A stretch of 64,000 nt of DNA from NCBI RefSeq assembly GCF_011386835.1, contig NC_088804.1, forward strand, positions 34,583,549-34,647,548, read 5' to 3'. Numbering within the stretch: the stretch's first letter is position 1; every line of letters starts with the position of its first letter. The notes beneath the pieces are model-generated. The model had not been told where the DNA came from and searched no databases. It worked only from the letters and a program-made list of their open reading frames with translations. The position numbers were made by a program, and so were the translations under genes. Below are positions 1 through 12,208 of this stretch, piece after piece. The stretch is from Chrysemys picta bellii. Lineage: Eukaryota > Chordata > Testudines > Emydidae.

Positions 1-231
1 CCCCCACTCACCGCGCTTCGCCGTCCCGGGCCAATGGGAGCGGCGAGAAGCGGCGCGGGCGAGGAATGTGCTGGCCGTGGCTTTCCGACACCCCCATTGG
101 CCGGGACGGTGAACCGCGGCCAGTGGGGGCCGCGATTGGCCGAACCTGCCACGTCAGCAGGTAAATAAACTGGCCTGGCCCGCTAGGGTGCTTATCCTGG
201 CGAGCAGCATGCCAAACGTTGCCGACCCCTG
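1..231. mobile_element. hAT-Charlie-type MITE, cut by window start
   Basis: The GC-rich segment ends in the inverted-repeat terminus GTTGCCGACCCCTG and is followed by ATCTAGAA (232-239), which fits the nTCTAGAn target duplication typical of hAT-Charlie elements. It matches the full copy at 13153-13487 along its length, including the stretch around GTCAGCAGGTAAATAAACTGG. The left end lies outside the window. It is non-coding and non-autonomous. Confidence 0.85.
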
Positions 232-2142
232 ATCTAGAATTACAACATGTACGGGTTATAGTTCACCTGAATACCTATGATCGGTCTATGGATAGAACTT
301 GTGTAGCACGCTTCCACGTATCTGTTTTATTTGTAGCAGGAAGTATTTGTCCTTTGATTTTTTTTTGATTGGGGATAAACCCTTATACCCAGCTACCTCC
401 GTGATTTATTTTATTTTATTTTATTTTTTGCACTTTGCCAAATTGTGGAATTTTTTTTAGATTGCATTCTATCCTTTAACAAAAGGCTAGAAGCAAATGG
501 GAAGCAGGGTGGAATATTGCCATTGTTCAAGGATGGTTTACCCTAGTTTCCTTTAACAATGTGTGTCTTCACTAGCAGGCATAAGGGCTCTCCTGCAGCT
601 GCTGCAAGACCATTACTTGAAAGTAACTAAACTTTGACTACATTTACAGCTATAAAAGGCATATGTTCTTATGGCTTTAAATAGGAAAGTACTTTAAAAT
701 CTTTGCACTTATAAGTGAACTAGACCAGTTGGGCAAGCTTCTCTCTATTCCTACTGTATATTCTGCTCTTTGTGTGGACTTGATTACATCTCCTTTGAAG
801 TAAATGGAAAAACTCCTGTTGACTTCATTGACGTTGGATCAGGCACTTTTTGTGTGGAATTCCCAACCTTCTGAACTAGGAAGAGCAGACTATCGAAGTT
901 GATTTCCATCTTCCAGATTTGAGAGCATGATTTTGCCACCTACTTTGGAACCTTCTGGTATCCAGCTTCTGTTCAGTTTGAATAAAAAGGGACCAGTTCA
1001 TTCTTTGTCTTTCCTAAAGGTGCTGTTTTGACACACTTCTGATTTCTTAAACACTGTGTTTGACTTGTTAAAATGCCACTAGTAAATTGATAACAGTTAG
1101 TGCTTTTTTCTTGAATAGTCAGTGCTTATATGCAATTATCTTTAATTTTGAACAGCTCCTTAACTTGTAAGGGCCTTAAAGACGCAAATGAAAATGTTAA
1201 GAAATAGCCTTCAGATCTTTTTGTAAAATCAAAATATGAAACATTTCACAAAGGAAGCTTTCCTCAAAATATTCATATTAAATTGTTGTTCGGATAAATT
1301 TAACTCCATTAAACTAAAATTGTAATGACTGTGCATGTTCCTGCAAATGGTACATCTACTTTGCACTTGGGAGGTGTATCCTGCATCCTGCCTGTGGGGA
1401 GCATTCCCACCCCTGTGGCTCCCTGATTTTTCAGGTTCTGAGCACAACTTAGCCTCAGGGCTGATCCAAGTTGCATTTGGTGCAGTGGCCTACAAAGGGC
1501 CACTATAGCAGCTAGGGACCACTACACCACAGTGGAGCTCTGGGTATGGTCTCCCTCCATCCCCACATATTTTCCCCTCAGCCTTGCCACTCATGTGGTG
1601 TGTTGGCAGCTTGAAGTGGTATAGCTTTGTTTGCTTTGCATTCCCAGAGCAGCACAAAACAGACTTAGTGGGTCTGACGAGCAAGTCCCTTAAACACTGG
1701 CTAAGGGATAAAAAGCTATCTTTTAATCCTGTTTTCTTTTAATCAAGATCATCAGCTCAGTTTGGGGAATTGGTAACTGACAATTGTAAAAAGTTTTTGA
1801 TGCCGTGGAGAACATAGAAGCTCTTGCTCCTGCACCAGTTGGGGGAGGGGGAAGAATCATGGGATTATAGCCATTTATGAGCCCATGTCACTTGTCCAAA
1901 CATAAAATGAGGTCAGCTGCCCCCATGGCAAGCATTACAAACGTACCGAGAATCCTCCATGCTGGGAACCCCTAAGTGAAGGGGGGATGGGCGTTATATG
2001 CATTGTCCGCTTGCCCGTTGGGGAATTCAGCAATAAGTAACGGAACCTAAAGCATCCCCATTCTTCACTATTGAACCTTCCCCCATTTTTAGGAATGCTG
2101 AAGGAGGGGACACCAGATCCAAACCTGCTGACAGATAATCTC
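232..2142. other. Non-coding stretch, no gene recognised
   Basis: The stretch is mostly AT-rich with a (TTTTA)n tract near 403-427 and scattered AATAAA motifs (for example 981-986). A segment near 795-845 resembles the short palindromic turtle repeats built around a 'ttgacttcattga' core. No convincing exon, splice pair or RNA gene was seen. It could be intergenic or distal 3' UTR of an upstream gene. Confidence 0.4.
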
Positions 2143-2436
2143 TGGATACGTCTGCGCTACAACTGGGAGGTGAGATTCCCAGCTCAGGTGGACATACACA
2201 ATCTAGCTCTGCTCGAGGTGGCATGCTATAAAGAGCAGTGTGGCCATGGTGGCTCTGGTTAGCTGCCCTCGTACATATCCAGGATCTCGGACAGGGTTGT
2301 ACTTCGGTGGCTAGCCTGAGCCACTGCTTGTGTGGCCACATTGCCATTTTTAGCATGCTCACTCAAGCAGAGTTAGTATGTATATATGTGCCCAAACTGG
2401 GAATTACGTTTCCCTGCTGCAGTGTAGACGTGGCCT
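2143..2436. mobile_element. Palindromic MITE (TIR about 50 bp)
   Basis: The left end (ACGTCTGCGCTACAACTGGG and onward) is inverted-complementary to the right end (AAACTGGGAATTACG through GCAGTGTAGACGT). The interior halves are also mirror-related: GTGGCCATGGTGGCTC against GTGTGGCCACATTGCC. It has no coding capacity. It belongs with the abundant reptilian elements whose termini read GTCTACACT. Superfamily not determined. Confidence 0.7.
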
Positions 2437-3555
2437 CTGCATGGAAGGCCATGGCCTCCTGCAGCTCTCTGAATATTGGTAAGGATGGGTCCACATCATT
2501 TCCTACGTAGCAGGTCAAGAAAAAATGGGATATACGAGCCCTAGAATATGAGATGGAGGTGGCATTACATGTCACTACATCATGTTTGAAGTTTGATGTG
2601 ATTTTACTTTGCTGTGTTACTGGCAGGACTTTAGGAAACCGTGAAAGCGTTTTGCTTCAGTTCTCCAAATTTCATTGCAATTAACTCCATGTTTATCTAA
2701 TGTCCATCCTCTGAAATCTTGTAAAACATGATTTTTGCATGGATCTAAAAATTCAAAATTTTCATGTTCTTCATTGAAAAGGTTGATCATGTTCCAAACA
2801 AGATAGTTTAAGCTCAAAGTATTGACATTAAGAAAGGCTAGAATTTTTGCTCAAAAAAAAGATGTTTTGAGTGTAAATGAGAAATAGTAAAATTTCACAG
2901 GCCTTTTATGAAAATGGAATGTTCTTTGTGACGTTGCAACAAAATGCAAATCTCAACAATTTAAAACGTTTTTCTTCTGAACAAGACTAGGATAAGGCTA
3001 GGGCTCCCTTTGGCTTGTGGGCCTGCAAGCGGTGGTTCTGTAGTTAGTTCAGCCCTGCTGTCTAACACGTGTGGCAGAGTAACTAACTGTCCTCTTGTGC
3101 AGTATTGCCATGTTGGTGGAAGCCTTGTTACTGGAAGGTAATGGAAATTTGGGAGTGAAGGATATGGAAGTCTTACTACTTAGTTTCTACAGTTTAGCAA
3201 ATGTAATAAATATTAGGAAGAATTTGACAGCTAAATTCTTTACAAATGTATAGAAAAGAACTATAGGGATGTGTACACTTCGCGGTTAATTGTTTGAACA
3301 CTTTTCATGATTTTTTTCTTTTGGAGTCTGGCTATTTGAGATTCTTCTAATCTTCCCTTCCAAAGAAAAGTCACCGTTTTCCTTCATACTCTGTCTTCAG
3401 GATTTGCCTTCTTTAAACCAGGTATATACAATAGTGTGGATCCGGTTGGGTGGGGCTAAAGAATAATAATAAAAAAACACTCATGCTCTTTATTCGGTCC
3501 AGTCTTGCTGCTGAATCATATGCAGTCCCTACTTGGCCCTGAATATGTTTTTTGC
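2437..3555. other. Non-coding stretch, nothing recognised
   Basis: Moderately AT-rich sequence with no long frame, RNA gene or recognised repeat. The short open frames here lack any family signature. Confidence 0.4.
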
Positions 3556-3775
3556 AGTGTTAGCTGCGTTGGTCCCAGGATATTAGACACACAAGTGGGT
3601 GAGGTAATATCTTTTACTGGACCAACTTCTGTTGCTGAATGAGACAAGCTTTTGAGCTGCACGTAACTCTTCTCCAGGTGTCCTGAAGAAGAGCTCTCTC
3701 TAGCTCAAAAGCTTGTCTCTTTCAGCAACAGAAGTTGGTCCAGTAAAAGATACTACCTCACTCACCTTGTTTCCT
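3556..3775. repeat. Interspersed repeat with 64-bp near-perfect hairpin arms
   Basis: The segment begins GTTAGCTGCGTTGGTCCCAG, the start of a repeat common in turtle and archosaur genomes. Arms 3595-3658 and 3702-3765 are inverted copies differing at only a few positions, with a 43-nt spacer. A transcript would fold into a long hairpin. Class unsettled; non-coding. Confidence 0.7.
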
Positions 3776-6700
3776 TACTATGTTTTAGCACTAGACAATG
3801 CAATAACAATCCCAATAGAGCATTTATAATTGCATTAGTCGTTCAGTGATACTAGTGTTAGAAAAGTCAGAATGTTGACATCCCCATAATGTCTAGCCTT
3901 TGCATGGTGCTACTCCTGCAGTATCCTACGTCAATAGCTTCTATGACAGCACTATTTTATGGGGACTTTCCTGTAAAACCCTGTCTGTCTGGATCAAGGA
4001 AAATGTCTTGTTGCTCTCCCATAAGAAAGTCTTCAAGCATAGTTCTCTAGAGATGTGCTCATCTGGTCGGTCACATATACGCAGTTTAGGAACAAGGTTA
4101 ATACGTCACCGAATTGTTCATAGACTGTCATTCTATAAACTTGCTGGTTGTTGAAGGTTTTAACTTGGATTTTTTTTTTTTTTTTTTTTTTGTAATTTAT
4201 GGAAACTGATCTTTTATTTCCATCTTATTCCCCACTCCGGATCTTCATTAATTGACTTAAAACTGAATAGTATAAGTCACTCGGGGCCAAATCGGGGAAT
4301 CAGGTTGGGGTTTAGTGTATCTGCACCGGAAGAGCCCTGACTCATGATAGTAGGAATCCTCTTTAGCCTCATCCTGCCTCTTCCACAGGGGAAGGATTGG
4401 AGGATCTGTGCAACTGAGGACCCTGTGCAGTTACAAAAGGATCACCATGGAGCTGAGCCTTTTGCAACACAGGGGTGCATGTGTTGTGTGGCTTTTCCAA
4501 ACGCAGTCCTCTTTCCCCTCCCACCATCAGCCATACCACAACAGCTCTATTGCATGAGAGGCCTGCCATGGCCATGGAAGTGGGGTTGGATTTTTTCACC
4601 TTATTGTCTCCCCAGGTTATTCTGTCTCCATCTGCAAAATGGGAGTGTTAATGGTTAAAGCTTTTTGAAGATAAAACTTATATAAGTGCTAAGTTTTTAA
4701 TATCAGCATGTTTTGGCTTTGATTTTTTTTCTTACCCACTCAAATACTTGTCTCTTTATACCATGCTGACCTTAGATTAGGAAAGCTTTTGATGGACTGG
4801 TGCCCAAGAATCTCACATCCAAATAAACTACATCCACCATTTTCTGCCAGATTTTTCTCTGATTTGTTAAGCATTCTGACTCTCTTTAAATAATATACTT
4901 CCCAGTGTGAGTCCCACTAGTCAGTCTCTTATTACTATTGCCAATAACCTTTTCCTGTTGAAGCAGAGCTTCTAGACATGGAGCCAGATCTACCACCAGT
5001 TGGAGTGAGTGTCATTCCATTAACTTCATAGCATTTGTACTCGTTTATGCCAGCCGTATATTGGGCCATTGTAATTTGCTGGATCCTTCCAGGTAAATGT
5101 AGCTCTTGCATGTGTCCCCATGTCATCCACTGGTGCTTCTGATATTTTCAGAAATACTTGCAGCTTGGACTTTTCAAAAGAGCCTAAAAAAGTTAGATAC
5201 CAAAAACCCAGCCTAAATCTGTTCAATGTTGCCGCTCTTTTGGTTTTACCACTTACATCAGAATTCAGAGATTGATCCTGTGTGCTCTGGAGTCTTGCTA
5301 GAGATCCTGATTTCTCTCACTACTTTGTCTTCCAGTAAAGTTTGTTTTGTCTTGTGGTGTTTCTATCCCCTTTCACTCATCCCCTTGTCAACAAGATTAA
5401 AAATGGAAAACATTTGCCTCTAACTGTACGTTGTACTGGTAAATTATCCTCTTCCAATTACCACCTCTTGCCTGCGTTCACTTTTCGCCTCTATATTAAC
5501 CTCTAGGTGGACTTTTTGGTTTACTGAACATATTTTTACCTTACCCCATGCCTCTTTCTTAATCCCCATTACTCTTTTTTGCCCTTTTTAATTAAGGTTA
5601 GCCTTTGTTTACTTGTACATATCCCTCTGACCTGACATATCACACTGTGAAGTGTCTGAAATAACGCTGCTTGGCTAAAATTAAATGTCTTGTTGGTTTC
5701 ACTTCAGTCCTAAACCCAAATTCTTCTATAAAACAATGCAATCAGAACAAAGTCTGAAAGTGTTTTGTTTTTGTTTACTGAAAATGTTAGAGTCTAGGAA
5801 ATATTTTTCTTCCTTAGAAGTAGCCAGTCCACATTGTTAGCAGATTAGAAGTTTCTTATGCTTCCATATTCAATATTTTTAATTGAGAAACATTCTTTTC
5901 GGAAATGTACAATTTTTGTACTTTGATGTCAAAGTGGCCTTTATAGGAAAAGCACATAAAATATTTAGATTAAAATTCATTAGCTATGTAATTTTAGTGG
6001 GGATTTTTGTATTGACAGGGTTTTTATGCATTTTTCAAAATATACTTACTGTTTTGTGTTAGAAATTATTAGTAATATTTTTTTAAAAATACATCATGAA
6101 ATTTTCCCATGGTTCCTCCTTCCATTCCATTCAGTTACTACAAAGCCCTTAGCTAACCCTGTACATTAATTCCCCCCTACACATGTATTTTCATAGTGTC
6201 AGTATAGTGAGTTATAGGATGGACTTGTAGCTTTAAAGGAATAATCCTAGCAGTGTGGGCAGAATTCTGGAACACTTTATCTTTTGAAAAGAGCAGTGTG
6301 CAGTAATTCAGTCATACTTGACCAACTAAGTTACCAAATTTATAGTTGTTGTTGTAATTTCTTTCCATCCTATAGTTTTTACATTTGAGTGCTAATTACA
6401 TAATATGTACTACTTGTGCAGTATGCAACTTTCCATCATTATATCATTGTGGCATTAATGGTCACGAACCTGAAAAGTTCCAGAGTTCTTATGGCATCCC
6501 AGTTAATGGGCTCTGAATTAGAACTAGATGAGATGTGTTGAAAAAATTAAATATACATGTAATTGGATTGGTTTATATGTTTTCCCTTAACTGATGCACA
6601 ATATTCTTTTAGCATTAGTGGAAACTATAAAGTAATTGAACTTGCAATTAAATTGTAAACAAAATTAGGCTATTGGAGAACTACTACAGGGAAAAATAAA

Positions 6701-8440
6701 AAGACTGATTTTGAAAACTGCAGGTAGAAAATATGAATCGCACAACTAATTTGCATGAGCAATTGCCTCGACTGCCTATGCAACATAAGGTATACGGTTT
6801 GCAAAAATCAGATCTCTTATATTTTGTCATTACTCTGATTTAGTTCATCTTCTCCAAAAGATGGTTATGTTTGCTATTTAGGGACTTCCAAGTGAATGTT
6901 TGTCAACCCACACTTTACTTTTCATTAGTTTTTATATATATTTTCTGATTTGTTGGCGTGTTTTGCTTAATTCCGCATCTTTCATAGGTTAGCAAAAATC
7001 CAAGCTCCTAGGAATAGTTATGAACAAACATTATTCATGCTAACATGTATTCTTGTATTTTTTTTTAAATGTGCAATTTTTAATGGCACTTTGTGACCTT
7101 CTGCTGAAAAAATGGGTTTTGCAATGGAACAAACTGTATTAACAGTTAAAAGAGGACTGTGTGTACTTGAATGTTTTCAAGTGTTGAAATTGGTAATTTT
7201 TCAAAATGTACCCTCAAATAATTTGGTAGGGATGTGATTTGAGAGCTTTATAATACATTATTAGGAATAATATGTTGCTGAATTTACTTTGTCATAAAAT
7301 CTCCCAACAAACTCTCTGGTCCACCTCCATCAGTTTATTTTCATGGAGTAATCCTGCATAACTTTGCAGTTACAATGTGGAACAATTACTTGATTCTTAT
7401 CAGTAACCTTTCTTGCAGAATTGCTTTATGGTTTACATGTTTTAATGATGCAAAAAGGGATACAAAAACTTTCCTGGATTAAGTAGCACTTACTTTGTTT
7501 ACATGTTCAGTATAATGTTGAGTAACTAAGGGGAGGTTCCCATTTAAAAGCACATGAATTGTGCTCTGGGGACTTAGTTGCCAATGTGCAAATTGTGCTG
7601 TAATATTGTACCAAGGATCAGTGAAAGTGTTTTATCTTTTTTAATGTAGTTTGTATTGACCGGGTTTTATAAATGTCAGAAAACAGAGTGTTGTATTTTG
7701 ATCTGAAATTTGTGTATGGTAAAGTAACCTTTGCTTTATGTATTGGAGGTCCGTTCAAAACTTGAAATATTTTTTAGAAGGGTACAGACCAAAAGTAATT
7801 GTCTTAAAGGTGTTTAATAAACTAACCAAATAAAACATTAACGGTTTAAAGACTTGTTAATTTCTTCATGTTATACCTAATGCAGCTTTTTATTTTTCTG
7901 ATTTTTTTAAATGGTGAAATGTAGTTCAAAATTCACTTTCAAAGTTATTGGCGTCTTTTAAACATGATTACTGAACCACCAAAATTGATTATTTCAAGTG
8001 AAATTTTCAGTGTTTCCCTTTTCTTCTTTAAATGGAAGGTTAAAAAGAGGGCACAACTTGAAATCTAGTCATTTTTAAAAAAAAGTAATGATTAGTATTT
8101 TCAGATGCTCCACCTTACCCTGGGTCCCTTTGCCAATTTTTATAATTTTACACTCAAATTTTCCTGTCTCATTTTCATGCAGCAGCAGAAAAGGAGGGAA
8201 CCATTTTAAAAATCTACACACACACTGTGAAAGCTTAACTTGCACAAAGTGCTGTCAAATATACAATAGATACATTTTCAAAAACACATAAGTCACATAG
8301 GCACTTTCGAAACTTTCAACCAAACTAACAAACAGAGAAAAATAGAGAAATAGATGGGTAAATAGGTCACATAAAGTACAAAAGGTATGTATGCATTCTG
8401 TCTTTAATACAAAGTATGCTTGATAATGTTCCATTTATTA
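3776..8440 (+). other. Long AT-rich stretch, candidate 3' UTR of upstream gene (GAN?)
   Basis: The stretch is nearly free of recognisable repeats, strongly AT-rich, and has many T-rich and ATTTA-like tracts, as long vertebrate 3' UTRs do. It ends in two close AATAAA signals at 7816-7821 and 7829-7834 with T/GT-rich sequence after them. A 22-base T run sits at 4170-4191. In mammals GAN lies upstream of CMIP on the same strand, so a GAN 3' UTR is a reasonable guess. No coding exon is visible to confirm it, and ordinary AT-rich intergenic DNA is possible. Confidence 0.3.
7816..7834 (+). promoter_or_regulatory. Pair of AATAAA polyadenylation signals
   Basis: Two canonical AATAAA hexamers lie 13 nt apart, followed within about 30 nt by the T-rich tract CTTGTTAATTTCTTCATG. 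This is the arrangement of a cleavage and polyadenylation site. It is read on the plus strand, consistent with an upstream plus-strand gene ending near 7850. Confidence 0.4.
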
Positions 8441-8625
8441 GGGGTTAGTATATGATTGATAGTTAACTATTAGTCCAGGTCAATAGGTTGCTTATGGCCA
8501 TATATAACCCCACTTATCAATGTAGTTATAATCATTTATAACACTCAATAGTCATCTCTGAAACATGGTTATAACAACATCTATTAATTATTAACAATGT
8601 ATAAATGGTACCTTAATATAAAGTA
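8441..8625. repeat. AT-rich segment, possible older repeat split by CR1
   Basis: The stretch around ATAAATGGTACCTTAATATA resembles the end of an interspersed repeat, and the CR1 fragment begins just after it. The boundary and family are uncertain. Confidence 0.3.
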
Positions 8626-9357
8626 TGATCAGTTTCACACATACAGAATGGGAAGAGACTGTCTAGGAAGGAGTACGGCAGAAAGGGATCTAGGGGTTAT
8701 AGTGGACCACAAGCTAAATATGAGTCAACAATGTGATGCTGTTGCAAAAAAAGCAAACATGATTCTGGGATGTATTAACAAGTGTGTTGTGAGCAAGACA
8801 TGAGAAGTCATTCTTCCGCTCTACTCTGCTCTGGTTAGGAGTATTGTGTCCAGTTCTGGGCACCGCATTTCAAAAAAAATGTGGAGAAATTGGAAAGGGT
8901 CCAGAGAAGAGCAACAAGAATGATTAAAGGTCTTGAGAACATGACCTATGAAGGAAGGCTGAAAGAATTGGGTTTGTTTAGTTTGGAAAAGAGAAGACTG
9001 AGAGGGGACATGATAGCAGTTTTCAGGTATTTAAGAGGGTGTCATAAGGAGGAGGGAGAAAACTTATTCACCTTAGCCTCTAAGGATAGAACAAGAAGCA
9101 ATGGGTTTAAACTGCAGCAAGGGAGGTCTAGGTTGGACATTAGGAAAAAGTTCCTAACTGTCAGGGTGGTTAAACACTGGAATAAATTGCCTAGGGAGGT
9201 TGTGGAATCTCCATCTCTGGAGATATTTAAGAGTAGGTTAGATAAATGTCTATCAGGGATGGTCTAGACAGTATTTGGTCCTGCCATGCGGGCAGGGGAC
9301 TGGACTCGATGACCTCTCAAGGTCCCTTCCAGTCCTAGAATCTATGAATCTATGATA
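8626..9357 (+). mobile_element. CR1 LINE, 5'-truncated 3' end
   Basis: This is the 3' end of a CR1 non-LTR retrotransposon. Frames at 8597-8803 and 8881-9267 carry the C-terminal part of the ORF2 reverse transcriptase, with recognisable [18 protein letters not shown] and [20 protein letters not shown] segments. The 3' UTR follows, ending GACCTCTCAAGGTCCCTTCC and the 8-10 bp tail repeat (AATCTATG). The two frames are separated by a TGA after LGCINKCVVSKT and a shift, so the copy is dead. No catalytic core is present. Severe 5' truncation is normal for this family. Confidence 0.93.
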
Positions 9358-11295
9358 GATACATTTTGCACTTTCTTAGACCATTGGGGCTTACACATCT
9401 TTAATAAAAATTAGATGTGGGTAATAGACGAAATTCAGAAGGATGGATCTTGGGAGAAGCAAGAGGATGCAATTTGAAGAACTAGGTAACAAAAACCTAA
9501 CTAGTGTCAGAGTCACAAGTTCTTCTATAGGTTAGAAAGAGTTCTGTGTGCGTGACTGAAAGACCCTTCCTTCAGTGCTGATTCTCATTAATCAGAAGTT
9601 TATCAGTTGTCATGGTGAGACTAGAGAAGCAAGATTTTATTCTTCATCAGGAGCCATGAATTTTTGTCCCAGGCTCTTCACTTGATCAAACAGTCAAACC
9701 TGACCTCTTTTCCAGCCAACCCAGATTCTCTTTTTGCATTTAATGAAGAAACTATGGCTCTGACCATTTTGGAGGCACATCCTCTCCAGACTCTTCTCTA
9801 GAGTGGCTCCTTTATGCAATAAAGTATATTAAAGAAACCAAAACTAGAACCCAAATTCAGACCTGCTGCAAGTGGGTGCAGCTCCAACATTTCACATGGT
9901 TGTATTGGGACTGTTTGGCCCAATTACTTTGGAATAACTGGTAAATTAGTGTTGCACAACTTAACTCACAATTTAACCACCAGTAGCCCTACATTGGTGT
10001 ATGGCTTATAGATCTTCAGCTAAGTGTGATAAGCGGCAACATCAATAGATGGTGACTGGCTTGATACTAGGAATGTCATCTCTCTGCTGTGCTTCAGCAA
10101 ATAGTTAATGCTGTTCCTGTGTCTCTTACTTCCTAAGAGAGCCGTTAGGGCTCAGTCCTGGGAGGTGCTAAGTCCCTGTCAAAGCAAGTGAGAGTTGGAG
10201 GATGCTCAGGGCCCTGTGGGAAGCATTCAGTACCTCAGAAGATATGACCCTGTGATATGAACACTGGAATTCCAGAAATGATGCCTTGTCCATGCAGGAG
10301 GTAAATGCTATTTTGGTTGCAATTCTGGCAGAATTTGGACTCCTTAGGATATGGAATCTGTCCACCACCCTCATGTGTGCTGTTGGACTGCCTAGGCTTA
10401 ATTTCAAAGGCCTTTTATTGAGGCTGAAACTCAGGCCCATGTCCTCCGACCTTTCTTCTCTGCATCTACCCCATCCCAACCCTCCAAAACCAAAATTGGA
10501 AACAGCAAACTACAGATCTGGCCCCAGAGAGGTCTGAAGAGGGTAGACTTAGTGGCCATCCTTGGATCTGGCCAGCGGTAGCCCAGGCTGCCTAGTTAAT
10601 GTCCTCTTACGTACGCCAATATGGCTAAAACAGTTTCTACTTCCATGAATGAATCCAGGTCCAGTAACAAATTTGTGACCAGGTATCCGGTTCCTTCCAG
10701 ATACACACAGCTCAGCATCCGTTTAAGCCATCTGCCTATAACATGGCTAAGCGGCAATTGTGTTTAGCTGAGAGAAATACTAAAAAGCAGACAGGTTGTC
10801 CTTTCATGGTGGGGTCTGCATGCTGTTACTCCGATGTCATTGGAATCTGTCTTTGGAAGGAAGCTCTTCCTATTAGTAGATGGATAATTTCTCTTTTAGA
10901 GAGCAAAACCAAGCTACAGACCTTATATTTTATATATCCATAAATAGGCTTTCTTTCCAAAAGTCTCAAAGTAATTTGTACGCTATCGGGGGTGGGCAGT
11001 GAAATGCAGCTAACTCTAGGGTGGAGGGCAACATCCATTGCTGGTGAGAGGATGACATTTTGGTCTGAGTCTCCAAAGGCCAAACTCTGCAATTATGAAA
11101 ATAGCCTTGGGCTCTTCAATGCCCATGCACATCTTGGCAAAGATCTCCTGTGCCATACACTGCATGCCAGATAGTTCACTGCCAGTATCTATCTTAGTAG
11201 GACAAGGTGCTGTCAGTAGTTCCAGCAAGACTTGGTATTTCAGACTCATGGTTCAGGCTATTATGCCATCCGCTCTCTGATACGTGGCTAGAGCA
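9358..11295. other. Non-coding stretch, nothing recognised
   Basis: Mixed-composition sequence. Open frames of 60-100 codons exist on both strands (for example 10168-10479 minus and 10826-11092 minus), but none shows a known domain or splice context. It is probably old unrecognisable repeat and unique intergenic DNA. Confidence 0.4.
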
Positions 11296-11425
11296 TGGAA
11301 ATCTGTGGTCCTGTCTCTGGACTCAGTGTATGACCTTGGGCAAGTGACTTAACCTCTCTGTTCCTCCGTTTCCCCATCTTGTGCAAAGTACTTTTAAGAT
11401 TCTTGCATGGAAAGTGCTATGTCTA
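11296..11425 (+). repeat. MIR-like SINE fragment
   Basis: The order TGTATGACCTTGGGCAAGTG, then CTTAACCTCTCTGTTCCTC, then CGTTTCCCCATCT is the conserved core and 3' part of MIR-type CORE-SINEs. The tRNA-related head is missing. Confidence 0.7.
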
Positions 11426-12208
11426 TACATTCCTGGACTTTCCTACCTGCACTCTTTGCAAATCATTCAGCTTTTGACCCCTTAGCGGTTCGAAAATGAA
11501 AACAAAAAACAAGCCCCCGCTTTCTGGGTGGGGTAAAATAGAAGCTTCAAGCCTTCGGGGGAGCAATATCTCCACTGTACATGAAAGGCAAAGGAAACCC
11601 AGCAGCAGTTAGGATTCTGGCCTGTGGAACAAAGATAAATCCAAGTTCAACCTCTCCTCGTTGTTTCCAAGTCTCCGTGAGACAGAGGAGATATGGCAGA
11701 GCCCATCTACGCAGCAATAACCATGGGAACACCAGCAACAAAAGTAAATCAACATTAGATTCTGTATCATCGAGCCCATGTTTACACTGGAGCCCTCAGG
11801 TTGTCTGCACCAACCTCCCTGGCAGTTGAGTCTGGATCTGTGCTTCATGTTTATGTAGCTTTTGCACTTAATAACAATAAAAGGTTTTTACGTAGCAGTT
11901 CTGTCCTCCAGATAAATTTGAGCAATGGGCCTTTCATGTCTGCTTAGGAAAGGCACCTACTGTATTTACAGAATACTGAGGTGTTTGTTCTGTTAACTGC
12001 AGAGCTACCTTCCCATGCTGCCCCTTCCTCAATGCTTCCCAAAACGTCATGGTTTTTTGCCTTCCCTAGCACCTTAGGCCTTGCTGAGTACGGCAATGCC
12101 CTGCCCGCAGTGGCTGAGTGGATGGCCACCACAGCACTCCGAGCCCAAGCTCCTTTGGTATAATGTCTGCTCCTTTGGCTGTGCCTTTTGGCCAGTAACA
12201 CGCACAGG
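11426..12208. other. Non-coding stretch, nothing recognised
   Basis: Short frames on both strands, including 11944-12288 minus (114 codons), have no recognised domain. An AATAAA occurs at about 11876-11881 without other gene evidence. Confidence 0.35.
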
